Positions 12,043 through 24,425 are shown, numbered from the stretch's first letter. The stretch: DNA of 64,000 nucleotides from Trachemys scripta elegans (GCF_013100865.1 NC_048305.1:5711521-5775520), one strand, 5' to 3'. Program-made: numbers and translations. The notes: a model not told the origin generated them from the letters alone.

Positions 12043-13259
12043 TGTGACGGGTTGGATCACAGAAACCCCCTTGGGAGCTGCCACCTGATGTGCAAAGACT
12101 ACCCCTGCTTCTGTTTTCCCTGCCAGCTCAGGACTCCAGCACATTGTCTTGCTGAGCCAGACACTCCTGTCTGCCCCGACACAGACCCAGGGTCTGAATC
12201 ACTTGCCCCAAAGCTGCAAGTTTACCTGACAACAGCTCACAGAAGTGTGCTTGTGTTTAGCACTCAGATGCCCAACTCCCAATGGGGTCTAAACCCAGAT
12301 AAATCCGTTTTACCCTGTATAAAGCTTATGCAGAGTAAACTCATAAATTGTTCGCCCTCTATAACACTGATAGAGAGATATGCACAGTTGTTTGCTCCCC
12401 CAGGTATTAATACATACTCTGAGTAAATTACTAAATAAAAAGTGATTTTATTAAATACAGACAGTAGGATTTAAGTGGTTCCAAGTAGTAACAGACAGAA
12501 CAAAGTAAGTCACAAAGTAAAATAAAATAAAATGCGCAAATCTATGTCTATGTCTAATCAAACTAAATACAGATAAGTTCCTCACCAGTTCCAGAATGCT
12601 CCCTTTTACAGGCTAATCTCCTTTTAGCCTGGGTCCAGCAATCACTCACCCCCCCTGCAGTTACTGTCCTTTGTTCCAGTTCCCTTCAAGTATCCTGGGG
12701 GGGTGGAGAGGCTCCTTCCTTAGCCAGCTGAAGACCCAAATGGAGGGGTCTCCCACGGGTTTAAATAGACTCTCTTGTGGGTGGAGACCCGCCCCCTCCT
12801 CCCTTCTATGCAAAGTCCAGCTCCAAGATGGAGTTCTGGAGTCAACTGGGCAAGTCACATGTCCCTGCATGACTCAGTCTTTACAGGCCGAAGCCATTGT
12901 CCACATGGTATCTTGTATGTCTCCAGGAAGACTTCTTATGTGGATTGGAGCATTCCAAGATGCATTGTTCCCCAAGTGTTTCCTGATCAGGTACTTAACC
13001 TGGCAAATTCCTTCCTAAAGAAGCTGACCAAATGCCTCACAAAACTTACTTAGAAACCAAGCAAGCATACAGCCCATATTCTTAACCTCGAGTAGAAAAT
13101 GATATATATGTACAAATAGGATGAATAGATATAGTAGACCATAACCTTTACGGAGATATATTACACGGCACAGGCAGCACAAAACATATTCCAGTTATGT
13201 CATACATACATTTATAAGCACACCCCCCCCCATAAAGCCTTATGGGGTACACTGTCACA
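12043..13259 (-). mobile_element. solo LTR of an endogenous retrovirus-like element
   Basis: The 1217-bp unit starts TGTGACGGG and ends CTGTCACA, giving the TG...CA ends of an LTR. It is flanked by the 5-bp target duplication AGTAT (12038-12042 and 13260-13264). On the minus strand a TATTTAAA promoter-like box lies near 12760-12768 and an AATAAA signal at 12447-12452, giving U3-R-U5 order from right to left. A C-run lies near 13223-13231. No internal gag/pol sequence or second LTR is in the window, so it is a solo LTR left by recombination. It is antisense to ATOX1. The family is common in turtle genomes. Confidence 0.85.
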
Positions 13260-13264
13260 AGTAT

Positions 13265-13390
13265 CACTAACCCCATTTTACAGATGGAGAAACTGAGGCA
13301 CAAGGTCGCCCAGCAGGTCCATGGCAGAGCCAGGAATAGAACGGCGCTCTCTGGATTCCTAGCCCAGTGCCCTATCCAGTAGGCCACATG
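13265..13390 (-). repeat. MIR-like SINE
   Basis: The minus-strand copy shows CCCATTTTACAGATGGAGAA, ACTGAGGCACAAGG, CAGAGCCAGGAATAGAAC and CCCTATCCAGTAGGCCAC in that order. This is the reverse complement of the MIR core with its tRNA-like head. It starts directly after the LTR target site. Confidence 0.75.
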
Positions 13391-14195
13391 AAAGAGGGGA
13401 AGGCTGATTCAGCCAGTTCCAGCAAGCTCAGGGAACCCCGTCTTTGCCTCTAGCGCTTAGAGACATGACCAGGTCTCGCTTTTAGTGCTGTCAGAAACCA
13501 ACCCCTTTTCCCTACAGGGCCCTGGGCCTTATCTGCTACTAAGCCCAAGTAATGCTGAACACTACTTCAGTGAGAACAAGCAGAAAAGGAAATAGTTTGA
13601 CTTTCATGGGACTTTTAATTGTTTGGGCTACTTTTTCTGGGGAGGTGGAAGAACACCAGCCTAGCACCATTCCCAGCTGAATCTACGCTCTGCTGGAAAG
13701 TACCATCAATGAAAACAAACACTGAACAACACAAAACAACCCAGCCAACAAGGTCCCCGGTGTCTCAGTAGCGCTAAAAGGGAGCAGGACATAGACCCAG
13801 AGAGACGATGGCTCAGGAGATTGCTCATTAACTAAAGAGGCGCCAACCTCAAGTCAGTTTTTTAACCTAGTTGAGGACTTGAATACATGAGGGTGCAGAA
13901 GATGGAGCACTAAGCTAGTAATGGTTTGGTGGACACTGTGAAGGAAGACAGTGGGTTTCAGTCTGGTTCCTTGTGGGTGTCAGTCCAGTTCCTAGTGGGT
14001 AGATAGCCAAGAAGCCATCACTGCAGCTTGCACGTCCTCTAAGACCTTTAGGGGAGAGGCTACAGACTGAACTGTCCTCCTGCCACGAGAGGTTGTTTCT
14101 CCAGGGCAGGGTTGAGAGACAAGTGGGGTGAGGTAGGGAGGGGAAGCTGACACTGTGCTGTACCTTGGATATCCCAAGCTGTCCATCTGGCATCT

Positions 14196-14455
14196 GGGCT
14201 CATCTACATTAGCAAAGTTGCACCAGTTTAATGAAGTAGATTTAAGATCTATCTAGTTCAAGCCGTGCAGATCCCTAATGTAGACGCATTTAAACCAGTT
14301 TGTGTTGGTAAATTCCTGAATTAAGATAAAGCAATTGAAGTGAGGATTAAACTGGTTTAAGTGTGTCTGTGTTAGGGATTTGCACTGCTTGAACTAGATG
14401 GGTTTAACAAAACTGATATTAAATCAGTGCGACTTTGCTAATATAGACAAGCCCT
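14196..14455. mobile_element. palindromic miniature element, GGGCT...AGCCC ends
   Basis: The first bases, GGGCTCATCTACATTAGCAA, are nearly complementary to the last bases, TTGCTAATATAGACAAGCCC. The complementarity continues inward: TTGCACCAGTTTAA pairs with TTAAATCAGTGCGA, and further blocks (GATCTATCTAGTTCAAGC with GCTTGAACTAGATGGG) make nearly the whole 260 bp foldable. It is non-coding. I see no clear target duplication. Confidence 0.7.
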
Positions 14456-14614
14456 GAATTCTTCTACAATGTTGTTTGAAGAAAGATCCTGGTTTTAAGA
14501 AAATGTCATTAGTAAAAAAAAAAATGAGTAACACAAAAATTTATGAAATCTCAGACTGTTTTTAAACATAAAACAGTGAAGAAATATTCCGTGAACAGGA
14601 AAGAATAGGAAGCC

Positions 14615-14705
14615 AAGGAGTCCTGAGTTCGTTGCTCTGCAGGTGAGTCATTATATGATCTTGGGCAAGTCACTTAATCTTTTTATGACTCAATCTCCCT
14701 CTCAT
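14615..14705 (+). repeat. MIR-like SINE fragment
   Basis: It contains GAGTCCTGAGTTCGTTGCTC, GATCTTGGGCAAGTCACTTA and GACTCAATCTCCCTC, which match the core of the MIR family in sense orientation. Confidence 0.6.
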
Positions 14706-15661
14706 ACTGTTAGCTTCTCCCTACCTGAGCTCTGATTGGCTAAGATCTCAAATTATGAATATTTATGACCCCGCCCATCATTCACCATTTTCTAACATAC
14801 TAAATGTACAACTAATAAGAATCTGAAAATATTTACTTATATAATTGCTTAAATAAATGTACATAATTATAGCCTACCTCCTAGGTAGCAAAAAGATGGA
14901 CCAAATCTATTGTAAAGGGTCTGTCTGTTCAGTTGTAAATCAATATGTATTAGTGGTTATATCAACCAATGAGAATGCACCTGAAGGACAAATGGAAAAG
15001 TTGATTAAAATTGATTATTTAAATTGAGGCTTTCCAGTTGGTGATTTAAATTGCCTTGATTTTAAATCAATCCACCCTGGAGGACTCTTTGCTTAGGGTT
15101 AAATTTTCAGGATTGCTGAATTGCAGGATTGCTGACCCATCCTACTGAAGTCAATGGGAGGTGCACATGCCCATTGCCTCTGAAAACCTGGCCCTTATCT
15201 TTAGTGTAGCGCTCTGACAATTGGAAGCACTGGGTAGAGAATGGACTTGGATCACGTACATTATATTTGTTGCTGTTGCTACTTGAAAATTGCTCTTCGA
15301 AAATCCTTTGTCTACCCTTGTTACAAAGAATCTCCTAGATAAGTGTAGCTGGAGGACAGTAAATGTTTTCCTCTCTTCTGGTAGTTTGCTTTACATCTGA
15401 CACAATGCTTCTCATACAGCCAGTTACTTCCTGCGAATATTGCACACTGCAAGAAGGGAGAGGATTTTTTCTTTAAAATGAGGATACTAGTTGTGAAACC
15501 ACATGCACTGGCTGGGGGATCCCGGGGGGAGTTAATACCTGGAACTGTTCCGTTCCTATTTTGAAATTGACTAGATGTCAGGTTGTTGAGTTTCCTTTAA
15601 GGTTTAACCAGCAGGGGGCACCCCAGTATAACTCCCCTCCCCACTGTCCTTGTTTTTGCAG

Positions 15662-15930
15662 GAGTGCTAACATGATGGCTTCAGTGAGAAGATGGCCTGT
15701 ATACAGATCTGTCGACACCCTCTGTCATTTGACCCCAGTTACCCTGCCAGATGTTGGAAAGAAGAAGGCTGGGAGGAGGAAGGACCCTCAGAGTGAAGGA
15801 CCAGGTTCTACTTGAACCATAGTTTGTAAAACTCCCCTCTTGAAATGGAGGGTTCAGGTGTGCTCTCCCTCTCTGGCCTTGCAGTAAACGAAGGAGCCGC
15901 TTCTATTTTCAAATACATGTTCTGGTGCCT
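15662..15930 (+). other. candidate last (3' UTR) exon of ATOX1
   Basis: A strong acceptor (CCCCACTGTCCTTGTTTTTG then CAG) precedes 15662. About 255-270 bases later come AGTAAA (near 15886) and AATACA (near 15912), both known variant poly-A hexamers, followed by a GT-rich stretch (GTTCTGGTGCCTGGTGTTTT). This is the expected layout of a terminal exon. ATOX1 is known to have four exons with the stop in the third or near it, which agrees. I could not align it to another ATOX1 UTR, so the link is inference. An 84-codon open frame over it (15561-15815) shows no domain and is ignored. Confidence 0.35.
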
Positions 15931-16317
15931 GGTGTTTTCTTCAGCCGGGAGAGGTGGCCGATGCACAAGTAGGGCTCTTAGAACTAGGAGACTGCTTGTT
16001 ACTTAGGAGAGGATCTCCAAGCTGCTTGTTCTCCAGGGAACTTGCACTGAGCCTTGTGTGCTGGCTACAGAGTCGGCTTGAGATAATGTCTCTGGGGAGC
16101 TGAGTTCAAATGCTGATTAGGTGATAAGTCACATGAGTTGGTGTCTCAGTGGACCTTTGTTATAGTCAGACTTTGCAGCGGGGGCCTCGAAATGTGGGAG
16201 AAGCACAAGATTTGCTGAGTGGATCCTTGAACAGTGGAATCAGTCCCTTCCTTTTAGCAGTATCATTTTCCCCCTATCCAAGGGAACAGTTATATTACAA
16301 TAGCACCTCGTGATCCC

Positions 16318-16500
16318 AGCTGGGAGGTGGTGGAATCTCCATCCTTAGAGGTTTTTAAGGCACGGCTTGACAAAGCCCTGGCTGGGATGATTTAGTTGGG
16401 GTTGGTCCTGCTTTGAGCAGGGGGTTGGACTACATGACGACCTGAGGTCTCTTCCAACACTAATCTTCTGATTGTCTGATTCTATGATTGATTCTATGAT
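16318..16500 (+). mobile_element. CR1 LINE 3' end fragment
   Basis: The sequence has GAATCTCCATCCTTAGAGGT, GACAAAGCCCTGGCTGGGAT, TTGGACTACATGACGACCTG and the terminal TTCTATGATT repeats. This is the standard 3' end of CR1 elements, in sense orientation and 5' truncated. Confidence 0.9.
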
Positions 16501-16773
16501 CAAATGCAAACACTGCTAGTATTTATGGAATCTTTCCTAAGAACTACACAGGATGTGCATTCGAGCCACGTTAACGGAGTGGGTGAAACCTAGCCTTCTG
16601 GAATGGCCAGCCTGTTATGCACCCAGTTTCTTCACCTCACCGTTGGGTTCACATTAACCAGCTTTATTTATTGACTCGATGTTCTTTGCTTTGGATTTCC
16701 TTCCCGCCCAGGTATGGCAGACACGGCTGGGCATTCATTTTAGCAGCCAGTCATAACGTACACGCGTTGGCTG

Positions 16774-16794
16774 TTTTTTTTTTTTTTTTTTTTT
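16774..16794. repeat. poly-T run
   Basis: An uninterrupted run of about 21 T is followed by a G-rich stretch. Confidence 0.8.
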
Positions 16795-16799
16795 GAGGG

Positions 16800-19700
16800 G
16801 GCGGGGAAGTCTGGCGTTAGCTTGACAAGGAGGTGAAGGGAACGGTGTGACGTGAAGGCACAGCTCCCCGCTCTGTCTCAGTGGTAGTTAAGTGGAAACA
16901 GCAGTCTTTCAGGAGCTAGCCCTCCCTGCCAAACCAGCAGGCGCTGCGGCCTTGCTGCGTTGGTAGAGGAAAATCACTGACCGTCCCACTATAAATCAGA
17001 GAATTTTCGCTCATGTCTTTGCTATGGCCGCAGAATCCACTCCCCAACTCTTCCTTTGTTTTCCTCTCTCCTCCCCTCTTGGTGTTTCCCAGAGATGCTG
17101 GCCACCTCGCTCCCATCAACATCAGGGTGGATTCTCCTAAGCTTATGCCCACGAGCCGTGCACCTATGGGTCCCATCTACGCTACCGATGGCAGAGCAGT
17201 GGATCTCAAAATGCGCTAGGCACAGCAAGGGCTTGACTGTGCCGTGGCTCTGGTGGCGCGGTGCCCCATGCTAGTGGGGCGGTGGGCGGGTTCAGTGCTG
17301 CCCAGAGCTCACCCGAGGCAGTCGCTGTACGACCCTGATCGGTCACTGTGGCTGGTAGCTTGGTACAGCACACGCACTCTCTCCCGTGTGCCCAGCCCCT
17401 ACCCACGGAGAGATGGGCAGCCCCTGGAGAGCTCTCCTTGGGCCCCCATTTGCAGACGCACATGGAAGCCCGGTGCAGAGGCTTCTAGTTAATCAGAAAT
17501 GAAGTGGGAGCCTCCCCCTGTGGATAAAACGGATTCAGAGGGACAAGGGGATGGGTGAGTGGTGGTCGAGCACAGCATGGCTGTGACATGTGCCAGCCCA
17601 AGTATCGGCCTGTCTTACAGAGCACTCTGGGGCGCCCTGCATACCAAGGGCTCTCGGACTATCCAGCTTTCTGCAGCACTTCACAATCCCCCCAGATGCC
17701 ATTAACCTCTGCCCCTTAGGCCTGCCTCTCATTCACTAAAAACACAGGCCAGCGGAAGCCGGTTTATTTCTTCAACGCCAGTAGGTTTGTTTGGGGCGGG
17801 AGATAAGGCCTGGAGTGGGATTAAGCTGCTGTATGTGGGTGAAGCTGGGAACAACGCCTTGACTCCCCCAGACTGTGCAAACTTCTCGCTATCGGTTCAG
17901 ATGAGCGTCTGCTGGGAGCGGTGGATGCATGACAGACTCATCATTGGTGCCTGGATGCAGCTGACACAAATTCACTGGAGCGAACCGATATCCCGGGGCT
18001 GATGCCCATCCCTGTGCCCCTATCTGCCTTGGGGTTTGAGAAATGCCTCTGGATGTGTCTCGCTGTGGGCGATGGTTATCCTAGGACACTGCTCTCTTCC
18101 CCCTGCCATTATCTCGTAATGAGAACAAAACCCTGTCATTACGGCCTCCATAATTTTCCTGCTGCGTTCAGCCTGGTGGGTTCCAGCAGCAGCTTCTGTG
18201 CCCAGTGCAGATGCCAGTAACAGCAGCCTGCTGTGGAGACAAACCCTCCCAGCCCTTTGGTGGGTAGGATCGCATCCCACAGCAACGTGCTTGGGGGCTT
18301 TTATGTGTTAAACTTGGCTGGCACCGGAGGTTGACGTCTTCTCGTGCCTCGGGTGGTGCAGAGTGGGCAGCGGCAGTGCGTTCTCCCCAGGGCTGGAGGG
18401 CCCAAGAGAGAGGAGTGGGGTGTTCATGCCCAGCGAGAACAGACCCTGCCAACGGTGGTGTGTGCTCCTGCCTGGTTGGAACCAGACAGGCATCCGTCGC
18501 TCATTTCCCATGCACTTCAGATCCTGCCGGGCACTGGGGTCTTTCCCTGGCCCCGAGTGTAGCCTGAGCCAATGGGCTGTGTGAAGAGCAGGTCAGGCAA
18601 GGCTTAACCTGTTCTTTGCTTAGCTGGGGCTGAGAGGGGACCTGGGGCAATACCTGCCCTTAGGTGGTGAAGGAGCATAGTCATAGAGCCTCCTGCTGCT
18701 TGCTCCCTGCCACCCCCTCCCCCCACGTCCTGCCCCCAGGGAGCAGAACTTGGAGGGCTCATTGTTCCATAACCCCTTCTGCCCCGGAGGGGGTGTGCTG
18801 ACCAGCAGAATGTTCCCCCGAGCACAGAGCTGCTCGTACCAGGTGGCCATTAACACATGCTGCAGCGCGGCGGCATTCCGAGCACGTGAATGTAAAATCC
18901 CCAAAGAATTCAGCAGGATTAATGTTATGTGAGAGCAGAGCGAGCGGCGCAAGCCTGATTCGCTGCATTCCCCCTTCCCCGAGCAGAGCCTTGGCCTTGC
19001 GGGACAATGGGACGGCTCCCGGGATCCCACAACCTTGCTAGCTTATCAAAGGAATGGAGCATTTCATCCAGTCCTCACAACAACCACAAGGACATGCTCT
19101 TCCTCGCCACCTTGCGTCCTTTCTGATAAGATAATAAGCATTTGTGGGAGCCTAGTTTTCTCGCTGTCTCAGTTACCAGCAAACCACTGTATTTTATAAC
19201 GCACTACTCTAGGGATTCCCGGTGCCACACAATACCCGTCCTTCCCCAAAAACATAGTCTAAAGATACTGTCAGTGTCATCATCCTGGCGTTGGTGGGTG
19301 GATAACCTTTTACCTTTCAGTCTTAAAACAAGAATTTGTCTTTGACGGCAAGGTGTAAGGGGGCCAGTCGTGCATTGGCAAAAAGCAGCCTCGCCGGCTA
19401 TTCTGTAGCCGTTTAAGGAACACTGGGTTTTCCACTCTTTGTAATGAAGTGACATTGTGGGTCTGGTGTAGGGCAAAAGAGCAGTTCGCTCATGTGGAAC
19501 AGCCAGGAAGTGAGAGAGTTTCCAAAATAACATTGCCCGGTGTGTAAAGCAAAGGAAGGCGACCACAGACAAATGGTCTCTCTGATAGGTCTGGAAGTGA
19601 AAACATTGGGCAAACTGTAAACTCTTAATGATCTTTTTGAAAGAGGAGGGATGGTTTGGCTTATGGGAATCTCAGGCTTTCTTCCTTTGGTAACAATCCA

Positions 19701-19935
19701 GCTGGCCCGTGGGGTGAAGGGCAATGAGTGTTAGCCATTTACAATGGGGGATTCATTAAACCGAGACAGGGATTTTCTGGCATTTGCCTATTAACATTTC
19801 ACTTTTAAAACAACGTGCTCAGTGCAACACACAGGCAGGCTCACACCTTCCAGTTTGGCTCTGCCCCCCAGTGCTGCTCTGGAGCAAGCATGAGCTAGAA
19901 ATGGCACCCTGGGTGATGCTTGACATGCAGGCAAA
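16800..19935. other. intergenic, no feature recognised
   Basis: Mostly unique-looking sequence with moderate GC. Open frames on both strands are short and show no domain or splice-bounded exon. No repeat family was recognised. Confidence 0.4.
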
Positions 19936-19936
19936 C

Positions 19937-19967
<31 letters not shown>
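19936..19967. repeat. poly-C followed by (CA)n
   Basis: A run of about 18 C is joined directly to seven or eight CA units. This is simple sequence. Confidence 0.9.
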
Positions 19968-19968
<1 letters not shown>

Positions 19969-20354
19969 TTGCTTCAGCATTTTCATGTACTCTGGCAAGT
20001 TGCCTCTGGAACTGGAGCAGTGTTCAGCCAGGCCAGATGTGCAGCCAGAGGCACGTGTTTCCCTCTGCTGGCTATTGTCATAATTTATAAACACCAGTCC
20101 AGGTTGCGCTACGGCCTCATGCTGATGAGGCCAAACATGACAAAACACACGTGTCTGTGTTCCCTTGGCGGAAGATCCAGGTGGAGGGGTTCAAACAGGG
20201 AAACTGGCTGGAGAACTTTTGGGTGCCTCTCCGAGCTGAACCTGAACTTCAGATTCACCCATTCCTACAAGGGAGAACCCAGGGCTTAAGAGAAGGAGGA
20301 GTACAAAGATCCAATCTAAGGACAGGACCAGGCTCAGAATATTCTCTATCTGCC

Positions 20355-20710
20355 ATCAAACAAATCAAAGGAAGTATTTCTTCACACAACGCACAGTCAA
20401 CCTGTGGAACTCCTTGCCAGAGGATGATGTGAAGGCCAAGACCATAACAGGGTTCAAAAAAGAACTAGATAAGTTCATGGAGGATAGGTCCATCAATGGC
20501 TATTAGTCAGGATGGGCAGGGATGGTGTCCCTAGCCTCTGTTTGCCAGAAGCTGGGAATGAGCAACAGGGGATGGATCACTTGAGGATTACCTGTTCTGT
20601 TCATTCCCTCTGGGGCACCTGGTGTTGGACACTGTCGGTAGACAGGAGACTGGGCTAGATGGACCTTTGGTCTGACCCAGTAGGGCCATTCTTATGTTCT
20701 TATATTCTTA
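20355..20710 (+). mobile_element. CR1 LINE 3' end
   Basis: It includes AAGTATTTCTTCACACAACG, GTCAACCTGTGGAACTCCTT, AATGGCTATTAGTCAGGATG, TCATTCCCTCTGGGGCACCT, GGGCTAGATGGACCTTTGGT and the 3' end CCATTCTTATGTTCTTA. This is the C-terminal end of the reverse-transcriptase frame plus 3' UTR of a turtle CR1 subfamily, 5' truncated. Confidence 0.93.
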
Positions 20711-23158
20711 TCATGCTGACCCGGTCAGTTACCTCTCTGCACCTGATGCTCACACGAATCCCAGATGAGATTGCCGGCATACCAAGACACCCGTGCCAAT
20801 GCACATAAGCACTGTCTTCTGACCATGCCAGGCAGCTGTCTGTGCTGTGAATGTAGCACAAGAGGGGAAAGAGGACACAACTTGGCAAACATCTGTTACA
20901 GGCCCTCCCCCAAACAGATGCTAAAATCAGTAAAAGAACATCTATTAAACAAGCTTAATTAATGGTGTCAGAATATGGAAACACACACACCCGTGAAGCC
21001 AGTGTGCAAATATTTTATTTCAGAGTGACTCTATAAAAGGCTTAGGAAAGGTGGTCAGGGCCAAGTTAAAAATAAAGAGCAGAAATCACATCTCCCAGCC
21101 GCTGTGGAATGTAGAAGCACCGCAAAGAGCTGTTGTTTTGCTTCTCTTTTCTCCAGCAATTTGGCCTGGTCTAGCTCAGGGCTTGGCTTTAGGCTCCCAC
21201 TGTGGAAACTGGAGCTATTCAACCATTTTGCTGAGAGCAGATGGGGAGGGAAAGAATACAAAGTCAAATGAGATGCAGAAATGTAGCTCTGGTGGCGGGA
21301 TAAGTTTGTAAGAGCCCCGTGCTTCTTTGGTCCTTGGTCTGACAGAGAATGTATCTGACTCCGGAGGTGCTGATTAGCCTGGCTGCTTTCACGGCCCGGC
21401 AGCTGCCACCGGAAGCGGCATTTCGGGTGGCGGTGGGTAGCAGCTTGGGAGACGTCTCTCATGAATGATCAATACAAATGAATGGCACGAAAGCCTTGGC
21501 GCCTTCGCTAAGACACTCTGCCAAGCGTCCCACTCTTCCTGACTCGCAGAGAGATGGTTCAGTTCTCTGGGAGGCTTCACAGGATGCAAGGGACGTGCTG
21601 AGCTTTGGCTGCTGTGCTCTCAAGGCAATTCGCCACTGCAACCAATACAATACATAGACTGACCATCTATCTAGCTCTCTTTCAGGGCACAAGACAGTCT
21701 CTATCTAATGTAACTTAGGAAGAAAGTTTCTCTGTGGATAGACTGTTCCGTAGCTACCCACAGCAGGGTTTCTTGCACCTTTATCACTGCCGTTTCTTGG
21801 AGACAGGTCACTGGACTCAATGGATCACGAGTCTGAGCCCATCTGGCAATTCCTACGTTACCATCTATCTGCATATCCATTGCACTCATGACTGTAGCAC
21901 TGTCCGGTGTGTGGGGAAGATGCTTTAGAACAATCTCTGACACTACAGATAAGTAGGGCTACATTGTGCCCTTCTTTCCACCCAGGCAATCCTAATAGAA
22001 GTCAATGGCGCTGCAATGGGTAGCTAAGGGCAAAATTTAGCCAACGGTAAGTGGAATGTTGCAATGCTTAAAACAAAACCATCCGGCTTCCCTGCTGTTA
22101 TAAAATTCCCGGTGCAATACAGTCTGTTCTGTACAATCTCAGAGTTCGAGATCCAGTCACATATTTTAAACCGAGAGATCGAGAGTTGGTAAATGCATGG
22201 AAACTACGGTTTGTTCCCCTGCAGAAGAAGAGAGGAAGAGGAATGCAGAGAGGAATCCACTGCACCCAACAGTGTGCCCTCCCTATTAGATCCCGGGGCT
22301 AAATTCCCTGCTCAGCTGCTCTTGTGTGGCTCTTACTGAAGTCCCGTTTTGCCATCCGCAGGCCGCTGAGGGCAGAATTCGGCCCCTAGAGCCCGTTGTC
22401 AGCATCATGCAGGCTGGGATTAGGTGCACAATGCCCGGTCATCAAAACAGGGGTCGCTCGTTTAATCCGTCACGTACGACACTAACGAAGTGTGCAGCTA
22501 TTGTCAGAATCATTCCATTGATTTGGTCAGAAATGTGTTTAAAAACCTGGGCGATCTGACCGCAGCCTTCACCCAGACAGGGACTAGTGCAGAGCGGAGA
22601 ATAACAGCACAGAGTGCTCAGGATTGGCTGTGCGGAGCGGCTCTAAGAGCCTTGAAAATGACGGGAGGCAAGTGAGATGTAAATTTCAACCTCTCTCAGT
22701 GAAAAGAGGTCTTTGTTATCAAGGTTCTCCGTACAGATGCAGATAGCTTGGAGACACTGTACAGTGTGTTACTGTTATGGCTAATATGATCAGTGCCTCA
22801 AGATAACAGCCAGAAATAAATATGCCCTGCTTCTAGATATGGCCGTGTTGCATTGCTTTCCCTTTACATATTTTGCATGAATAAAGAGCATGAGATAATA
22901 TTAATAGACTTTTCCAAACCATAGAGTCTGGGAGACACCAGCACCTGCATGCAGAGCAGATGGTTGAAGCCAAACCTAGTCAAAAGAGACATGGGACAAA
23001 ATTGATAGAAAACTTGCCACCAATCCAAGCTCACCCTCTGCTGAGGGCATCTGGCCTTTGATCATCAGAATGGTCCAGGGCCCTGGGGTCCTTCAGGACC
23101 CATCATTGCTAGTGGTTACTCAAATAGCTACCCATGGCTGCTAAAAAGGCCTTCTTCC
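20711..23158. other. intergenic, no gene recognised
   Basis: No exon was recognised. A short piece with GAAGTCAATGGCG near 21990 belongs to a scattered amniote repeat. A (CA) run of about six units lies near 20982-20991. Confidence 0.4.
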
Positions 23159-24425
23159 TGTAAGGGGACTGTTGTCCCCTTACTAACATTCAGTGGGGGT
23201 TTTTAGGTTGGTTAGCTCCCTGCACTAAAAGAATGGGGAGAGGCCAATGCTCCAGGTCAGTCTGATTGACAGGGCGGGCAGCTAATCAGGGAGTCAGGAG
23301 GCCAGGGTGGGTCCCGTCCTCCCTGTGAGCTGGAATTGCCTGGGTCAGACAGAGTGGGGCTGAGCTAAGGAGAGAGCAGGGGCCCGAGCTGAGCTGGGGA
23401 GCAGAGCCGGGTCAGCCAAAGGGGCCAGACAAGCAGCCCAGGAGGCAGGTCAGAGCTGGGAGCAGAGTCATGGAAGCAGCCCACAGAGCAGACCTGTGCT
23501 GGGAGCAGAGCTGCAGCCACAGAGCCAGAGACACGGCCCAGGGAGAGCAGACCCTGTCCTGGGGGGAGAGCTGCAGCCACAGAGCCAGAGGGGCCAGAGA
23601 AGCAGCCCGGGGGGCTGGAGGCAGAGCAGCAGCGTCAGTGCTGAGGCCAAGTGGAGCCGGAGCTAGAACAATGGAGCTGGGGCTGGGGCTGGAGCAGTCT
23701 AGAGCTGGGTGTGGTGAGCAACTGGGGCCAGCCAAGGGGGGATCTTGGGCAAAGGGTCCAGCGCAGAAAGACATCCCCAGGCAAGTGTCCTTGCAGGCCA
23801 GACCGGGAGGGGGATCTCAACCCAACGGGGGACTGACGCTGGGAAGAAGGGTCCCACCACCCAAATCCCGGAGGTGTGTGGCCACCACCAGAGCAAGTGT
23901 CCGACCCGCAGCGTCTCTGCAGCACCGACGGGGCCTGAGAAGGAGCCTGGGACCTACAAGGAACAGACAGTGAACTGCCCTGACATCCCAGAGACACTGG
24001 TTGTGATGTTCCCGGCCACAGAGCGGGGTGACGTGTTTCCTTTAACCGTTCCCATTTTTCCTTATTCCTTTTTAAACTAATTGCTGATTAAATAACTTGT
24101 ATTTGCTTTAAATCATATGAAATGATCAGTGGGTCAGGGAGGTGCCCAGTGCAGAGAGAGTACCCCGGAGTGGGGACACCCTAGCCCCTGTCCTAGGTGA
24201 TCACAGCAAGGTTGGGGGTCGAGCCCCCCAGGAATCCTGGGCCCAGCCTTGTTACGAGGATGCTGCCAGACAGGAGAGTGGAAGGTAGAGTCCTCAAGGG
24301 CAGGGAGACCTCTGGGTAAAGGAAGTGGGAGCAAGGACTCAGATCCTTCCGCTAGCCCATTTCACCAGGGTAGTGCAGAAGCCAGGAAAGTTCCCCACAA
24401 TAGCGGGACCATTCCCCCGCTTACA
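23159..24425 (+). mobile_element. solo LTR, second family
   Basis: It starts TGTAAGGGGACTG and ends CCCCGCTTACA (TG...CA with matching inverted ends TGTAAG/CTTACA), 1267 bp. The flanks TTCC and TTCA suggest a damaged short target duplication. The 5' half is purine/GC rich with internal repeats of AGAGCTGCAGCCACAGAGCC (two copies, 23508 and 23568) and many GGGAGCAGAG blocks. A GATTAAATAACTTG stretch near 24085 is the likely poly-A signal region, giving + orientation. Open frames of up to 167 codons inside it are products of this repetitive composition. No internal retroviral genes were seen. Confidence 0.75.

Larger units (their letters stand above)
10929..15661 (+). other. putative 3' UTR intron of ATOX1, or downstream flank
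   Basis: If the donor at 10929 is used, this is an intron inside the 3' UTR. It holds an antisense solo LTR (12043-13259), MIR fragments, a miniature element (14196-14455) and, at about 15000-15078, AT-rich ATTTAAATC repeats ending in CAATCCACCCTGG, probably the right end of another miniature element. No coding exon was seen. Confidence 0.4.

Noticed and set aside
15561..15815. 84-codon frame over the candidate ATOX1 last exon
   Set aside because: It starts upstream of the acceptor and has no recognisable motif; the interval is better explained as UTR.
23470..23973. 167-codon open frame
   Set aside because: It lies wholly inside the repetitive U3 of the solo LTR at 23159-24425.
12043..24425. 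Possible provirus bounded by the LTRs at 12043 and 23159
   Set aside because: The two LTRs are different families in opposite orientation, each with its own boundaries, and there is no gag/pol/env-like sequence between them.
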